From assembly GCA_038227045.1 (NCBI GenBank), contig JBBRQD010000137.1, positions 1 through 13,311 on the forward strand: a DNA stretch of 13,311 bases, in the 5' to 3' direction. Positions within the stretch are counted from its first letter, which is position 1. Each line of letters opens with the position of its first letter. Source of the DNA: JANXLS01 sp038227045. Lineage in GTDB: Bacteria; Planctomycetota; SZUA-567; H5-PLA8. Position numbers and translations under genes: made by a program. The notes beneath the pieces were generated by a model, which was not told the DNA's origin, did no database searches, and was given only the letters and a program-made list of their open reading frames with translations. This document shows positions 13,233 through 13,311 of the stretch, piece by piece.

Positions 13233-13311
13233 ATGAGTGACTCGGCATTATCTTCGGAACGCGAACGTGAGATGGAGCAGTTGATTCGCCGTCTCGCACG
13301 TGAAAATGCCG
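13233..13311 (+). CDS. Start of an unidentified protein (partial, runs off the window)
   Basis: An ATG at 13233 opens a frame that stays open to the window edge (26 codons). The peptide begins MSDSALSSEREREMEQLIRRLARENA, a charged helical, coiled-coil-like N-terminus. Codon third positions look like those of a real gene. There is no Shine-Dalgarno sequence, but GATAAT at 13221-13226 lies seven bases ahead of the ATG, so transcription could start at the ATG and give a leaderless mRNA. The -35 region is poor. I cannot assign a family. Confidence 0.4.
   Translation, partial: MSDSALSSEREREMEQLIRRLARENA

Overview
The window looks like a chromosomal segment of a Gram-negative bacterium of the PVC type or a related phylum (Planctomycetota, Verrucomicrobiota, Hydrogenedentota or similar). 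Three things point there: a paired DUF1549/DUF1553 protein and DUF1501 protein, a class concentrated in those groups; an LpxH-type lipid A enzyme, which implies an outer membrane; and a large secreted S53 peptidase with several beta-sandwich domains. The phylum is inferred from gene content only.

Layout. Positions 1-510 (+) hold the tail of an unidentified gene and a small acyl-carrier-like protein. Positions 527-6212 (-) hold, in transcription order, a secreted DUF1549/DUF1553 protein, a Tat-exported DUF1501 protein, a secreted HEAT-like helical protein and an LpxH-type hydrolase. Clear hairpin terminators follow the DUF1501 and HEAT-like genes, so this is a run of co-oriented genes rather than one operon. 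A 375-base divergent region leads to a single-domain rhodanese (+), possibly preceded by a 17-codon coupled leader ORF. Next comes a 1101-residue sedolisin-family protease (+) with IPT/TIG, CARDB, Calx-beta and PKD domains and an unrecognised C-terminal domain. It converges on a stand-alone Clp N-domain protein (-), which is divergent from a stand-alone MshEN/GspE N-terminal domain protein (+).

The right end (about 11691-13110) is accessory DNA. It holds an AT-rich orphan SUKH/SMI1-type immunity gene and a MntA-HepT (nucleotidyltransferase/HEPN RNase) toxin-antitoxin pair. Four copies of one short motif (core TTCGTGCACGTCC) lie in alternating orientation around these genes. The SUKH gene sits between a 28-base inverted repeat with 26 matches, the TA pair sits between a second inverted pair, and the two inner copies fuse into a perfect 16-base-arm palindrome. 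This suggests two small cargo cassettes inserted at, or mobilised by, the same repeat. It is the most unusual structure in the window.

Functionally, the DUF1549/DUF1553 and DUF1501 proteins probably act together outside the cytoplasm. The protease is a separate secreted system. The Clp N-domain and MshEN proteins are adaptor or sensor modules lacking their usual ATPase partners. No RNA genes or CRISPR arrays were seen.
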